Positions 1-8,072 of a stretch of DNA of 45,398 nt are shown piece by piece. Where the stretch lies: positions 1 through 45,398 of the forward strand of contig CAIXNB010000076.1 in the NCBI GenBank assembly GCA_903920695.1, read 5' to 3'. Made by a program: the position numbers and the translations under genes. Under the pieces are notes generated by a model. The model ran no database searches. It saw only the letters and a list, made by a program, of their open reading frames with translations, and was not told the DNA's origin. Source of the stretch: an uncultured beta proteobacterium (GTDB lineage Bacteria > Pseudomonadota > Gammaproteobacteria > Burkholderiales > Burkholderiaceae_C). Each line of letters begins with the position of its first letter. The stretch's first letter is position 1.

Positions 1-39
1 AGCATTCGCCTGGTCAAGCGCGTGGGTGCTCGCCGTGAC

Positions 40-140
40 TTGTCATTGCGGACTTGATCCGCAATCCATGACTCGTGTGGCATGGATCCCGGATCGGAGT
101 CCGGGATGACAATCCGGGACGACAAGTGGCGTGCGGGATA
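40..140. repeat. Dispersed palindromic intergenic repeat
   Basis: Non-coding stretch built from short palindromes. TTGCGGA (46-52) is mirrored by TCCGCAA (58-64), and ATCCCGGA (86-93) by TCCGGGAT (100-107). Both inverted repeats are perfect, with 5-6 base loops. Copies of the core TCCGGGATGAC or close variants then recur to about 165. The reverse complement of the left part closely matches sequence at 20262-20287, so this is one member of a dispersed intergenic family rather than a unique site. I see no gene in positions 1-248. Confidence 0.6.
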
Positions 141-195
141 AAAGTCCGGGATGACAAGCGGCGTACGGGCTGACGACTGCGGGCCCCATCACATT

Positions 196-214
196 CAGTT
201 CACACTTCTGTCAC
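196..214 (+). promoter_or_regulatory. Possible shared upstream motif TTCACA-N4-TGTCAC
   Basis: TTCACA (199-204), four bases, then TGTCAC (209-214), ending 34 bases before the export-gene start. The two TCAC cores are spaced 11 bases apart, about one helical turn. The same arrangement lies at 26874-26889 upstream of the sugar transferase, and the 12-mer CAGTTCACACTT recurs upstream of the FkbH gene. The function is unknown; an activator site is an inference. Confidence 0.3.
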
Positions 215-248
215 GCTGTTTTTTCTGAGGTCTTTAGCATCGGAGCTC

Positions 249-1286
249 ATGAAATTCCAATCTGTTGCGCACGCCTTGTCCGGTCTGCTTTTGCTCTGCC
301 TCAGTGTATTGCTGGTTGCTTGCGCGGGGTCAGCTGCCGGCTTGCGCTCCAGTGCTGACGCAACAGGCCAGAACCCCAATTTCAAACCCATCGAAAAACC
401 GGCTACGGCGACGCTGCTGTCAAAGGAAGACCTGGCCCTGCTTGAGGAAACGGTCAATCCGGTTTACCGCATCGGCAGTGGCGATGTGCTCAAGCTCACC
501 GTCTTTGGCCGCGCCGAGGTCAGCGGCACGCATGTGGTCGGACCCGATGGCAACATTACCGTTCCCTTGCTGGGCGATGTGTTCGTCAATGAACTCACGC
601 GCGAGGCAGCGCTGCAGGTGATCGACAAGGGACTGCACCAGTTTTTCACCGAGCCGCTTGCCAATCTGGCGATCGATCAGTACACCTCGAATCAGGTCAC
701 GGTGCTGGGCCGGGTCGAGCGCGCCGGCATGCAGAAGTTTGCCTCTGCGCCAACCCTGGCCGAAGTGCTGGCCAGCGCCGGTGCCATGCCGCTGCTGGAC
801 AAGCAGGCCTCGCTGACGCGTTGCGCCATCATGCGCGGGCGCGACAAGCTGATCTGGGTTGACCTCAAGGCCTTGCTCAATGGCGACCCCGCCTACAACA
901 TGCGCATGAAAAAGGGCGACATCGTCTTCATCCCCGATTCCTCCGACACCTCGGTCTATGTGCTCGGCTCGGTTTCCAGGCCCGGCTCCTACCGCCTGAC
1001 GCCGCGCATGACACTGCTCGATGTGCTGGCGCAGGCCGGTGGCCCGAATGAAGACGCGGCGCCCGAGCAGATCGGGATCTATCGGGCCGGCGCGAAGCAG
1101 GTTGAAGTCATCGCCTTCAATGACCTGGTTGATGTCTCGCGCAAGGTCAACTACTCGCTGGAAGACGGTGATGTGATCTTCGTTCCAAAGAGCAAGGTTG
1201 CGGATTTCGGCTATTTCGTGCGTCAAATATCGCCCTTCATATCGGTCCTGACTTTCGGCACGACCATCAATACGCTGGTCAAGTAA
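249..1286 (+). CDS. Wza-like polysaccharide export outer-membrane lipoprotein
   Basis: A 345-residue protein of the polysaccharide export (Wza/OPX) family, which forms the outer-membrane exit channel for capsule or exopolysaccharide. A lipoprotein signal is visible: hydrophobic residues 13-23, then lipobox L-V-A-C with Cys25 as the lipidated residue. The PES domain follows (about 75-160, starting YRIGSGDVLKL), then two SLBB-type beta-grasp segments (about 165-230 and 233-315). The last 25 residues form an amphipathic stretch like the C-terminal barrel helix of Wza. Length is near that of E. coli Wza (379). The ATG at 249 has GGAG three bases upstream. The stop abuts the next gene's ATG (TAAATG), so it heads a rightward operon. 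Confidence 0.92.
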   Translation: MKFQSVAHALSGLLLLCLSVLLVACAGSAAGLRSSADATGQNPNFKPIEKPATATLLSKEDLALLEETVNPVYRIGSGDVLKLTVFGRAEVSGTHVVGPDGNITVPLLGDVFVNELTREAALQVIDKGLHQFFTEPLANLAIDQYTSNQVTVLGRVERAGMQKFASAPTLAEVLASAGAMPLLDKQASLTRCAIMRGRDKLIWVDLKALLNGDPAYNMRMKKGDIVFIPDSSDTSVYVLGSVSRPGSYRLTPRMTLLDVLAQAGGPNEDAAPEQIGIYRAGAKQVEVIAFNDLVDVSRKVNYSLEDGDVIFVPKSKVADFGYFVRQISPFISVLTFGTTINTLVK

Positions 1287-2906
1287 ATGCGTCATCAAAA
1301 TCACACTCAAATCGACGTCTCGGTAGTCGTGATCGGCCGCAACGAGGGCGCTCGTCTGCAACGCTGCCTTCTGTCCGTGCAACAGTCCCACTGGGGTGAC
1401 ACGCAGCATGAACTGATCTATGTTGATTCCCGCTCAACCGATCAAAGCATTGCCAACGCCCAAGCCCTGGGTGCACAGGTCATTGTTCTGGATGATGCCA
1501 GCCCCTGTGCTGCCAAGGCGCGCAACCTGGGCTGGCAAGCGGCGCGTGGCGAGTATGTGCTGTTCCTTGACGGCGATACCGAACTGCACCCCGAGTTTGT
1601 GAGCCGTGCTCTGTCCACGCTGGCCGACGCTTCACTGTGCGCGGCCTGGGGCCACCGGCGTGAGTCGCGCCCGCAGCAGTCGATCTATACCAAGGTGCTG
1701 GACCTGGACTGGGTTTACCCCACCGGTCGCACCCTTTACTTTGGCGGCGACGTCCTGGTGCGCCGTGCCGCACTGGCGCAGGTGGATGGGTTCGATCCGA
1801 GCCTGAAAGCCGGTGAAGAGCCGGAACTGTGTGCCCGCCTGCGCGCAGCAGGCTGGCAGATTGAGCACATCGACGCGCCGATGACCCAGCATGACCTGGC
1901 GGTCAATTCCTTGCGCGCTTACTGGCTGCGTGCCTACCGCTCCGGCATTGCCTACGCCGAAGTGGCGCAGCGCATGCGCCTGCGCGGCGATGTGCTTTGG
2001 CAGCATGAATCGCGGCGCGATTTTTACCATGGCCTGCTGTTTTGCGCGTCACCGATGCTGTTGCTTGGCGCCCTGTGGTGGTCGCCCGCGCTGGCACTGA
2101 CGCTGGTGGCGCTGGCCTTGATTTACCTGCTTCGTACGGCGCTGCGCTGCGCCTGGAAAGCACCCGGGCAGTGGACCTTGTGCGCGCAATACGCTGTGCA
2201 TGCCCATTTTCAGAAAATTCCGGCGCTGTTCGGGCAGTTCAAGTGGCGCCAGGCCGCGCGCCAGAATTCAGAAATCGCGCTGGTGGACTACAAGCAGGAT
2301 GCAGTTGCCAGCCGCATCAGCGTCAAGTCAGTGCTGGTCAGCTTGCTCTCGCCACTGGCCTGGGTTCACCGCGTGCTGCTGCAGCGCGGGCGCAGGCTCT
2401 GGAGTCTGGCCTGTCTGCAGGAAGGCATTGGCCGGGCGCTTGACCCCAGCAACGTCATCATGGGCAGCGTCGAACTGCATGGCACGCGCAACATCCACTT
2501 CGGTCGCGGCGCACTGATTTACCCCGGTGTCTACCTTGAGACGCAGGGCGCAGGTTCCATCACGATCGGCGACGGCGTGGTGCTCTCGCGCGGCGTTCAC
2601 ATCGTCGCCTTTGATCGGGTGGCTCTGGGCCAGGGTTGCATGGTGGGTGAATACGCCAGCATTCGCGATGCCAATCACAAACTGGATGCGACCTCCATCC
2701 GCGACAGCGGTCACACCAGCGAGGCGATCGAGATCGGGCCTAATGTCTGGATTGGCCGCGGCGCCAGTGTGCTGGTGGGTGCGAGCATCGGCGCCAACAG
2801 CGTGGTCGGCGCCAATGCTGTCGTCACCAAACCGGTTGCCGCGCAGCAGATCGTCGGCGGCGTGCCCGCCCGAGTCCTGCGCCCGACGCCGCCGACATCT
2901 TCCTGA
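1287..2906 (+). CDS. GT2 glycosyltransferase fused to hexapeptide (LbH) acyltransferase
   Basis: A 539-residue two-domain protein. The N-terminal part (about 10-235) is a GT-A family 2 glycosyltransferase: VSVVVIGRNE start, DSRSTD, and the metal-binding D-G-D in LFLDGDTELH. A hydrophobic segment follows (about 248-285). The C-terminal part (about 375-535) is a left-handed beta-helix O-acyltransferase like WcaF or maltose O-acetyltransferase, with repeated I-G-x-x-x-x hexapeptides and the terminal IVGGVPARVLR signature. One polypeptide may thus transfer a sugar and acetylate it, or it may be a fusion of consecutive steps. It starts directly at the stop of the export gene, so translation is probably coupled. 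Donor and acceptor cannot be told from sequence. Confidence 0.85.
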   Translation: MRHQNHTQIDVSVVVIGRNEGARLQRCLLSVQQSHWGDTQHELIYVDSRSTDQSIANAQALGAQVIVLDDASPCAAKARNLGWQAARGEYVLFLDGDTELHPEFVSRALSTLADASLCAAWGHRRESRPQQSIYTKVLDLDWVYPTGRTLYFGGDVLVRRAALAQVDGFDPSLKAGEEPELCARLRAAGWQIEHIDAPMTQHDLAVNSLRAYWLRAYRSGIAYAEVAQRMRLRGDVLWQHESRRDFYHGLLFCASPMLLLGALWWSPALALTLVALALIYLLRTALRCAWKAPGQWTLCAQYAVHAHFQKIPALFGQFKWRQAARQNSEIALVDYKQDAVASRISVKSVLVSLLSPLAWVHRVLLQRGRRLWSLACLQEGIGRALDPSNVIMGSVELHGTRNIHFGRGALIYPGVYLETQGAGSITIGDGVVLSRGVHIVAFDRVALGQGCMVGEYASIRDANHKLDATSIRDSGHTSEAIEIGPNVWIGRGASVLVGASIGANSVVGANAVVTKPVAAQQIVGGVPARVLRPTPPTSS

Positions 2907-2919
2907 AAGTGCAAAGATC

Positions 2920-4149
2920 ATGACCAGCTCTCCCCCACCCATGGCCTACCTGGTCAGTCGCTATCCGGCGATTTCCCACACCTTCATCCTGCGTGAAATT
3001 CAGGGCCTGCGCGCTCTGGGCCACAGCATTGTCACGGCGTCCATCAATGCACCGGACCGGGCACCGCAGGCCATGGAAGGTTACGAAAAACAGGAGGCCG
3101 AAAATACCTTCTTCGTCAAAGCCCAGGGCTGGCCCGGCGCGCTCGGCGCCTTGTTGTACTGGCTTGGCAGATCACCGCTCAAATTGGCCGGCATGCTGCG
3201 CCTGGGCCTGGGACTGGGCAAGGGCGGTCACTGGCTTTATGGCCTGGCCTACGCTGCCGAGGCTTGCCTGGTGGCACGCTGGATGGCGCAGCAGGGCGCA
3301 CGGCATTTGCATGTCCACTTTGGCAACGCGAGCGCGACCGTTGGCGTGCTGGTCAAGCAGCTGAACAATTGCCACCTCTCCTACACCATTCACGGGCCTG
3401 ACGAGTTTGACGATGTGCCGGGCCAACACCTGGCGCTCAAGATGGCACAGGCCGACGACGTGGTCTGCATCAGCCAATTCGCCAAAGGACAGTTGATGCG
3501 CATCAGTGACCCTGCGCATTGGGACAAACTGCAGGTGTGCCGCCTTGGTGTCGACCCGGCGCAGTTTACGTATTCGGTGCGGGACGCCGGCACCTCTGCC
3601 GTCAAACTGCTGTGCGTGGGACGTCTGTCGTCTGCCAAGGCACAGATCCTGCTGGTGCAGGCCTGCGCCAATCTGCGTGACGAAGGTCTTGATTTCTCCT
3701 TGACCCTGGTCGGCGACGGCCCGGACCGTGCACGCATTGAGAAAGCGATTGAACAACTGCAACTGGGTGATCGCATCGTGCTGACCGGCGCGCTGAATCA
3801 GGCCGCTGTGCGCGCGCATTTCGCACGAGCCGACATCTTCGTCCTGCCCAGCCTGGCCGAGGGCATTCCGGTGGTGTTGATGGAAGCCATGTCAAGCGGT
3901 GTGCCCTGTATCTCGACGCCGGTCAACGGCATCCCGGAATTGATCCAACACGAGCGCACCGGTTTGCTCGCGACACCGGGCGATCTGGATAGTCTGACGA
4001 CCCAGTTGCGACGCCTGATACGCGAGCCGGAATTGCGCCGTTCGCTGGCGCAAGCCGCCCACACAAAAGTGCTGGCCAACTTTGACCTGGGGCGCAACGT
4101 GGCGCGGCTGGGCCAGATCTTCGCTGGCTTCGCGACCTCAAGGATTTGA
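2920..4149 (+). CDS. Glycosyltransferase family 4 (WcaL-like)
   Basis: A GT-B retaining glycosyltransferase of 409 residues. The N-terminus reads YLVSRYPAISHTFILREI, as in colanic-acid WcaL-type proteins. The C-terminal Rossmann domain has the family 4 signature (LPSLAEGIPVVLMEAMSSG, an E-x7-E arrangement) for nucleotide-sugar binding. The frame stays open upstream to 2527, but that part lies inside the acyltransferase domain of the previous gene. The ATG at 2920, 13 bases after that gene's stop, gives the natural N-terminus. It overlaps nothing essential and runs in the same operon. The sugar is unknown. Confidence 0.88.
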   Translation: MTSSPPPMAYLVSRYPAISHTFILREIQGLRALGHSIVTASINAPDRAPQAMEGYEKQEAENTFFVKAQGWPGALGALLYWLGRSPLKLAGMLRLGLGLGKGGHWLYGLAYAAEACLVARWMAQQGARHLHVHFGNASATVGVLVKQLNNCHLSYTIHGPDEFDDVPGQHLALKMAQADDVVCISQFAKGQLMRISDPAHWDKLQVCRLGVDPAQFTYSVRDAGTSAVKLLCVGRLSSAKAQILLVQACANLRDEGLDFSLTLVGDGPDRARIEKAIEQLQLGDRIVLTGALNQAAVRAHFARADIFVLPSLAEGIPVVLMEAMSSGVPCISTPVNGIPELIQHERTGLLATPGDLDSLTTQLRRLIREPELRRSLAQAAHTKVLANFDLGRNVARLGQIFAGFATSRI

Positions 4150-4154
4150 CAAAC

Positions 4155-5540
4155 ATGGATATCTCCCACAAACCGAGCACGCCAGCGGTGCCGCTTCGCA
4201 GTCGCATGCTGCGTGCGGCTGGCTGGCTGGTGGGGGGGAACATCTCATCCCAACTGCTGCGTCTGATCAGCAACCTGATCCTGACCCGTTTGCTGCTGCC
4301 AGAAGCCTATGGACTTCTGGCCGCGGTCAACATCCTGTATTTCGCACTGGTCATGTTTTCCGATCTGGGCGTCTGGCAAAGCGTGGTCAAGAGTGAGCGC
4401 GGAACCGAGCTCAATTTTCTGGGTACTGCCTGGTCGATTCAGTTGCTGCGCGGCGCCTTGTTGTGTGCCGTCGTGCTCTTGATCGCGGTCCTGCTTAAAG
4501 TGGCTGGCAGTGCCGGGTACTTTCAAGCCGGCACTGCCTATGCCGACCCGCGCTTGCCCGTGATGGTCGCGGTCTTCAGCATCTGCGCCCTGTTGCAGGG
4601 ACTCGAATCAATGAACCTGGCGATCGCACAGCGCGAACTCAAAGTCGCCTATCTGACCCGGCTTGAACTCTTCTGTCAGGTGATCGCGATGACGGTCACC
4701 GTGGCGCTGGCCCTGGCGACGCGATCCGTCTGGAGTCTGCTGGTTGGCACCATGGCCTCGACCGTTGCACGCACGGTGCTGAGCCACTGGTACTTGCCTG
4801 GTCCGTCTTGCCGTCCTGCTTGGGATCGCTCCTGCGCGCTGGAGATTGTGGGTTTTGGCAAGTGGATTCTGCTCTCATCGGTGATCGGTTTTCTGGCCGC
4901 CAATGGGGAAAAACTGATTCTTGGTGGCAGTTTGACGACCGCCAGCTTCGGCGTGTTTTCTATTGCCACCACCTTGATGATGGCGGTCATGGGCATCTAT
5001 TCCACCTTGAACGCCCACATCATTTTTCCCACCCTGAGCGAAGCCCTGCGCAGCGACGCCGACAAAGCCGCGCGGGTCTATACCCGTGTTCAGCAAATTG
5101 CCGATGCTTTCCTGGGGCTAATGGCGGGCGGCATCTTTGTGGCCGGTCATTGGGCTGTGGACTTGCTCTACGACCATCGTTACCACGATGCGGGCTGGAT
5201 GCTTCAATGGCTTGCCTTGGGTTTACTGGCGATTCGGCATCAAGTTGTGGAGCAACTGATGTTTGCCAAAGGTCAGCCGGCGTGGGTAAGTACCAGCAAC
5301 GCCCTGCGGGCATTGAGCCTGGCTTTGCTGATTCCTGCAGGCTTCGCCGCATCCGGTGAAAAGGGAGCGATTGCCGCAGTAGTGGTCAGTCAGTTCGCCA
5401 ACTGGCCGGTGGCTTTGTGGTTCAAGTACCGCAGTGGTCTGTTAACCCTGGCCTCCGAGCAGGTCTGGTTGCCGGCCTTTGCCACCGGACTGTTGGCGGG
5501 TTGGGCCTTGGACTCAGTGCTGAGTGCCCTTTTGAAGTAA
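4155..5540 (+). CDS. Wzx-type polysaccharide flippase
   Basis: A hydrophobic 461-residue protein with about 12-14 membrane segments, of the polysaccharide biosynthesis/Wzx branch of the MOP exporter superfamily. It would flip undecaprenyl-linked repeat units across the inner membrane. The early segment NISSQLLRLISNLILTRLL followed by LPEAYGLLAAV is typical of the family. I chose the ATG at 4155 because AAGGA (4140-4144) lies ten bases upstream; a TTG at 4146 overlapping the preceding stop is less likely. Codons 26-28 contain a G7 run (4232-4238). With an export lipoprotein, a polymerase-like protein and a chain-length protein nearby, this points to a Wzx/Wzy-dependent pathway. Confidence 0.88.
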   Translation: MDISHKPSTPAVPLRSRMLRAAGWLVGGNISSQLLRLISNLILTRLLLPEAYGLLAAVNILYFALVMFSDLGVWQSVVKSERGTELNFLGTAWSIQLLRGALLCAVVLLIAVLLKVAGSAGYFQAGTAYADPRLPVMVAVFSICALLQGLESMNLAIAQRELKVAYLTRLELFCQVIAMTVTVALALATRSVWSLLVGTMASTVARTVLSHWYLPGPSCRPAWDRSCALEIVGFGKWILLSSVIGFLAANGEKLILGGSLTTASFGVFSIATTLMMAVMGIYSTLNAHIIFPTLSEALRSDADKAARVYTRVQQIADAFLGLMAGGIFVAGHWAVDLLYDHRYHDAGWMLQWLALGLLAIRHQVVEQLMFAKGQPAWVSTSNALRALSLALLIPAGFAASGEKGAIAAVVVSQFANWPVALWFKYRSGLLTLASEQVWLPAFATGLLAGWALDSVLSALLK

Positions 5541-5544
5541 GACC

Positions 5545-6636
5545 ATGCGGATTACCTTTTTATTGCCCTCTGACGACATCAGCGGTGGCACGCGCGTCGT
5601 CGCCATCTATGCGCAACAACTGCAGGCGCGCGGTCACGACGTGTTGGTCGTCAACTGCGCCCCGGACCGCCTGAGCCCGCGGCAAAAAGTGCGTGCCGTT
5701 CTGCAACGGGATTGGTCAAAGCTGCAGGCGGACGGTGTCTCCTATCCCGGGCACATCGCATTGTCCGGCGTGCCGCACAAGGTACTGGATCGCCCGCGCG
5801 CCATCACCGCCAATGATGTGCCCGATGCCGACATCATCGTCGCCACCTGGTGGGAAACGGCGCTCTGGATGGAAGCCATGCCGGCCAGCAAGGGCCGCAA
5901 AGTGCATTTGATCCAGGGCTACGAAGTCTGGCTTGACCCGCAGGTGGTCGCGCGCGTGCACAGCGCACTGCGACTGCCCAATCTGAAGATTGCCATCTCG
6001 GGTGACCTCAAGCAGACGATCAAAAACAAGGTCGGAGACATCGCCATCAGCGTGGTTCCGAACGCGGTTGACCTGATCCAGTTCAATGCGCCGGCGCGTG
6101 GCAAACAAGCGCTGCCGACAGTCGGCTTCATTTATTCCCACGCCCACATCAAGGGCGCGGACATCTGCACGCGCGCCTGCGAACTGGCACGCCAGCAAAT
6201 TCCGCAACTCAGGGTGCTGGCCTTTGGCACCGATCAGCCCAACAGCGAAAAGCCATTGCCGCGTGACGCCGATTACGTCTGCCGTCCGCCGCAAAGCCAG
6301 CTCAGGGAGATTTACGCCGGCTGCGATGCATGGCTGTTCGGCTCGCGGCTGGACAGCTTTGGCTTGCCGATTCTGGAGGCCATGGCCTGTCGCACGCCGG
6401 TGATCGCCGTGCCCATTGGCGCGGCGCAGGATCTGTTGGGCGACGGCACTGGCGTGCTGGTGGCCAAGGAATCGCCCGAGGAAATGGCCGCTGCCATCGT
6501 GGCTCTGTGCCGCCAATCAGAAAGCGATTGGCTGGCGCTCTCGCAGCGCGCCTACCGCAAGGCGCACGGCTATTCCTGGGACGATGCGACGACGCGCCTG
6601 CTCGATGTCATTCAACAAGAACAATTCCCCAGGTGA
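5545..6636 (+). CDS. Glycosyltransferase family 4
   Basis: A 363-residue GT-B protein. It opens with RITFLLPSDDISGGTRVV, a donor/acceptor loop common in family 4. It carries the C-terminal signature FGLPILEAMACRTPVIA (E-x7-E pattern) at about 270-290. It starts four bases after the flippase stop and is the last gene of this rightward run; the next gene is on the opposite strand 44 bases further. The 44 bases between them show no clear hairpin. Sugar specificity is unknown. Confidence 0.88.
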   Translation: MRITFLLPSDDISGGTRVVAIYAQQLQARGHDVLVVNCAPDRLSPRQKVRAVLQRDWSKLQADGVSYPGHIALSGVPHKVLDRPRAITANDVPDADIIVATWWETALWMEAMPASKGRKVHLIQGYEVWLDPQVVARVHSALRLPNLKIAISGDLKQTIKNKVGDIAISVVPNAVDLIQFNAPARGKQALPTVGFIYSHAHIKGADICTRACELARQQIPQLRVLAFGTDQPNSEKPLPRDADYVCRPPQSQLREIYAGCDAWLFGSRLDSFGLPILEAMACRTPVIAVPIGAAQDLLGDGTGVLVAKESPEEMAAAIVALCRQSESDWLALSQRAYRKAHGYSWDDATTRLLDVIQQEQFPR

Positions 6637-6680
6637 CGGTCCGTTGCGCTGGCGCTTTGTTCAATGGTGTAACGTTTCGG

Positions 6681-8072
6681 CTAATACAGTACATGTCTAA
6701 AAGCAAATTTCCCAACACCTGGTTTGGATGTTGAATTACCAGTCATCAAATTTACATCAACACCGCGGTTTTTTATGCTCTCTCCCCACCCCAGGAGCAG
6801 GAACAACATCGGTTCTGTTTGTGACCCCATGTAGACCGTGAAAAATGAGACGAAGCACATGAGATAGATGCCAGAAAAGGTGAAGCCAATCGGCGTCTCA
6901 CCTGGCGCCGCCTGCAGGCCGAATTTCACCTGTGAAATGATGGCGTACAAAAAGATGATGATGAACAGGGTTGGCGCCAGTATGCCGTGCTGCAGCGCCA
7001 TCAAGAAGAAGGCGTTGTCCACCGATTCCATACCCTGAATTTTTGGCACCGTCGTCAAGCCCCAACCGGTCCAGAGCTTTTCCATCAGGAAACCCCTGTA
7101 CTGATCAATCATGACCTTGCGGTACAGCATGGTCTGCGCCTCACCGCTGAGGATTTCGCCCTCCCGGGGCGTGATGTAGGCGTCCAGCGCCAACTGCCCG
7201 GCGACGCCACCGATCAGAAGTACAAGCAGCGCGATGATGAGCCATTTCTTGCGATCTTTGGCATTACCAACCATGGTCAGGATTGCGCCTGTAAAGGCAC
7301 CGATCCAGGGCCCGCGCGAAATGGTCATCAGCGCCATCACAATCAGCGCGATGGAGATCTGGTGTTGGAAGGCAATCGGGAAGCGTCGGGACTGTTTCTG
7401 AAACCAGCCCAGCCAGCCCGTTTGCGTCTGCTCCCAGATGCCTTGCCAGGAGAGCCAGCGATGCAGGCGGTAAACGACGATGATCATGATGCAGGCCAGG
7501 ATGGGATGCTCAAAATTGCCTGCAGTGCGCGCGAGTCCATAGCGAATTGACAAACCGCTGGTCACATGGGGAAATAGCGGCGACAGGATTTTGTAGATCG
7601 GATTAACCCAGAACTTCGCCTCATACAAGAACATCGGAAACAGGATGAGAAACAACAATACGAAGGTTCGTGAGGTCTCGAAATCCATGCGTCGACTGTT
7701 GATGATGTAACGTCCCAGCAAGAATGGGCCAATGACAGAACTTACCATGAAATGGGCGTAGTGCTGTGCGTCGGAATAGCCACGACTGAGGAAGTCGGCA
7801 ACGACCCGGATGCTCAGATAGAGCAAGAGGAGTGCTTCCATCCGTCCAAAGTGAAATTCGCGGAATTTATTTTTTAGCAGAACATAAATTATCGGGAAGA
7901 TCGCCGCCGACATGAAGTTGTAGTCGGCGGCCAGTGGCACATGTATCCAGAACATGAAGGGGAGCAGCACGAAGACTGGGATCCAGACACGTAAAAAGGC
8001 TGTTTCCAGGTCCCGCTTGACGAGCACCACGACGGCAATCAGCATCGCAATGAAGACGCTGTACTCGGTCAT
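6681..8072 (-). CDS. O-antigen polymerase/ligase-like membrane protein (Wzy-like)
   Basis: A 463-residue integral membrane protein with about 10-12 hydrophobic segments and a larger periplasmic loop in the second half (about 285-355, containing the ITPREGEILSGEAQTMLYRK stretch). This topology is typical of the Wzy/WaaL family, which polymerises repeat units in the periplasm. Sequence conservation in the family is low, so the call rests on topology and context. Its ATG directly abuts the stop of the chain-length gene (CAT/TTA at 8070-8075 on the top strand), so the two are co-transcribed. By eye it is less GC-rich than its neighbours, as Wzy genes often are. Confidence 0.75.
   Translation of the reverse strand: MTEYSVFIAMLIAVVVLVKRDLETAFLRVWIPVFVLLPFMFWIHVPLAADYNFMSAAIFPIIYVLLKNKFREFHFGRMEALLLLYLSIRVVADFLSRGYSDAQHYAHFMVSSVIGPFLLGRYIINSRRMDFETSRTFVLLFLILFPMFLYEAKFWVNPIYKILSPLFPHVTSGLSIRYGLARTAGNFEHPILACIMIIVVYRLHRWLSWQGIWEQTQTGWLGWFQKQSRRFPIAFQHQISIALIVMALMTISRGPWIGAFTGAILTMVGNAKDRKKWLIIALLVLLIGGVAGQLALDAYITPREGEILSGEAQTMLYRKVMIDQYRGFLMEKLWTGWGLTTVPKIQGMESVDNAFFLMALQHGILAPTLFIIIFLYAIISQVKFGLQAAPGETPIGFTFSGIYLMCFVSFFTVYMGSQTEPMLFLLLGWGESIKNRGVDVNLMTGNSTSKPGVGKFAFRHVLY

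Noticed and set aside
100..170. CRISPR-like repetition of TCCGGGATGAC
   Set aside because: Units are short and irregularly spaced with no spacers of constant length and no cas genes; it fits a palindromic intergenic repeat.
420..1409. Open frame (329 codons) on the minus strand
   Set aside because: It is antisense to the export lipoprotein gene; no domain or signal is recognisable.
2527..2919. N-terminal extension of the GT4 frame at 2920
   Set aside because: It overlaps the hexapeptide acyltransferase domain of the previous gene; the family N-terminus begins after 2920.
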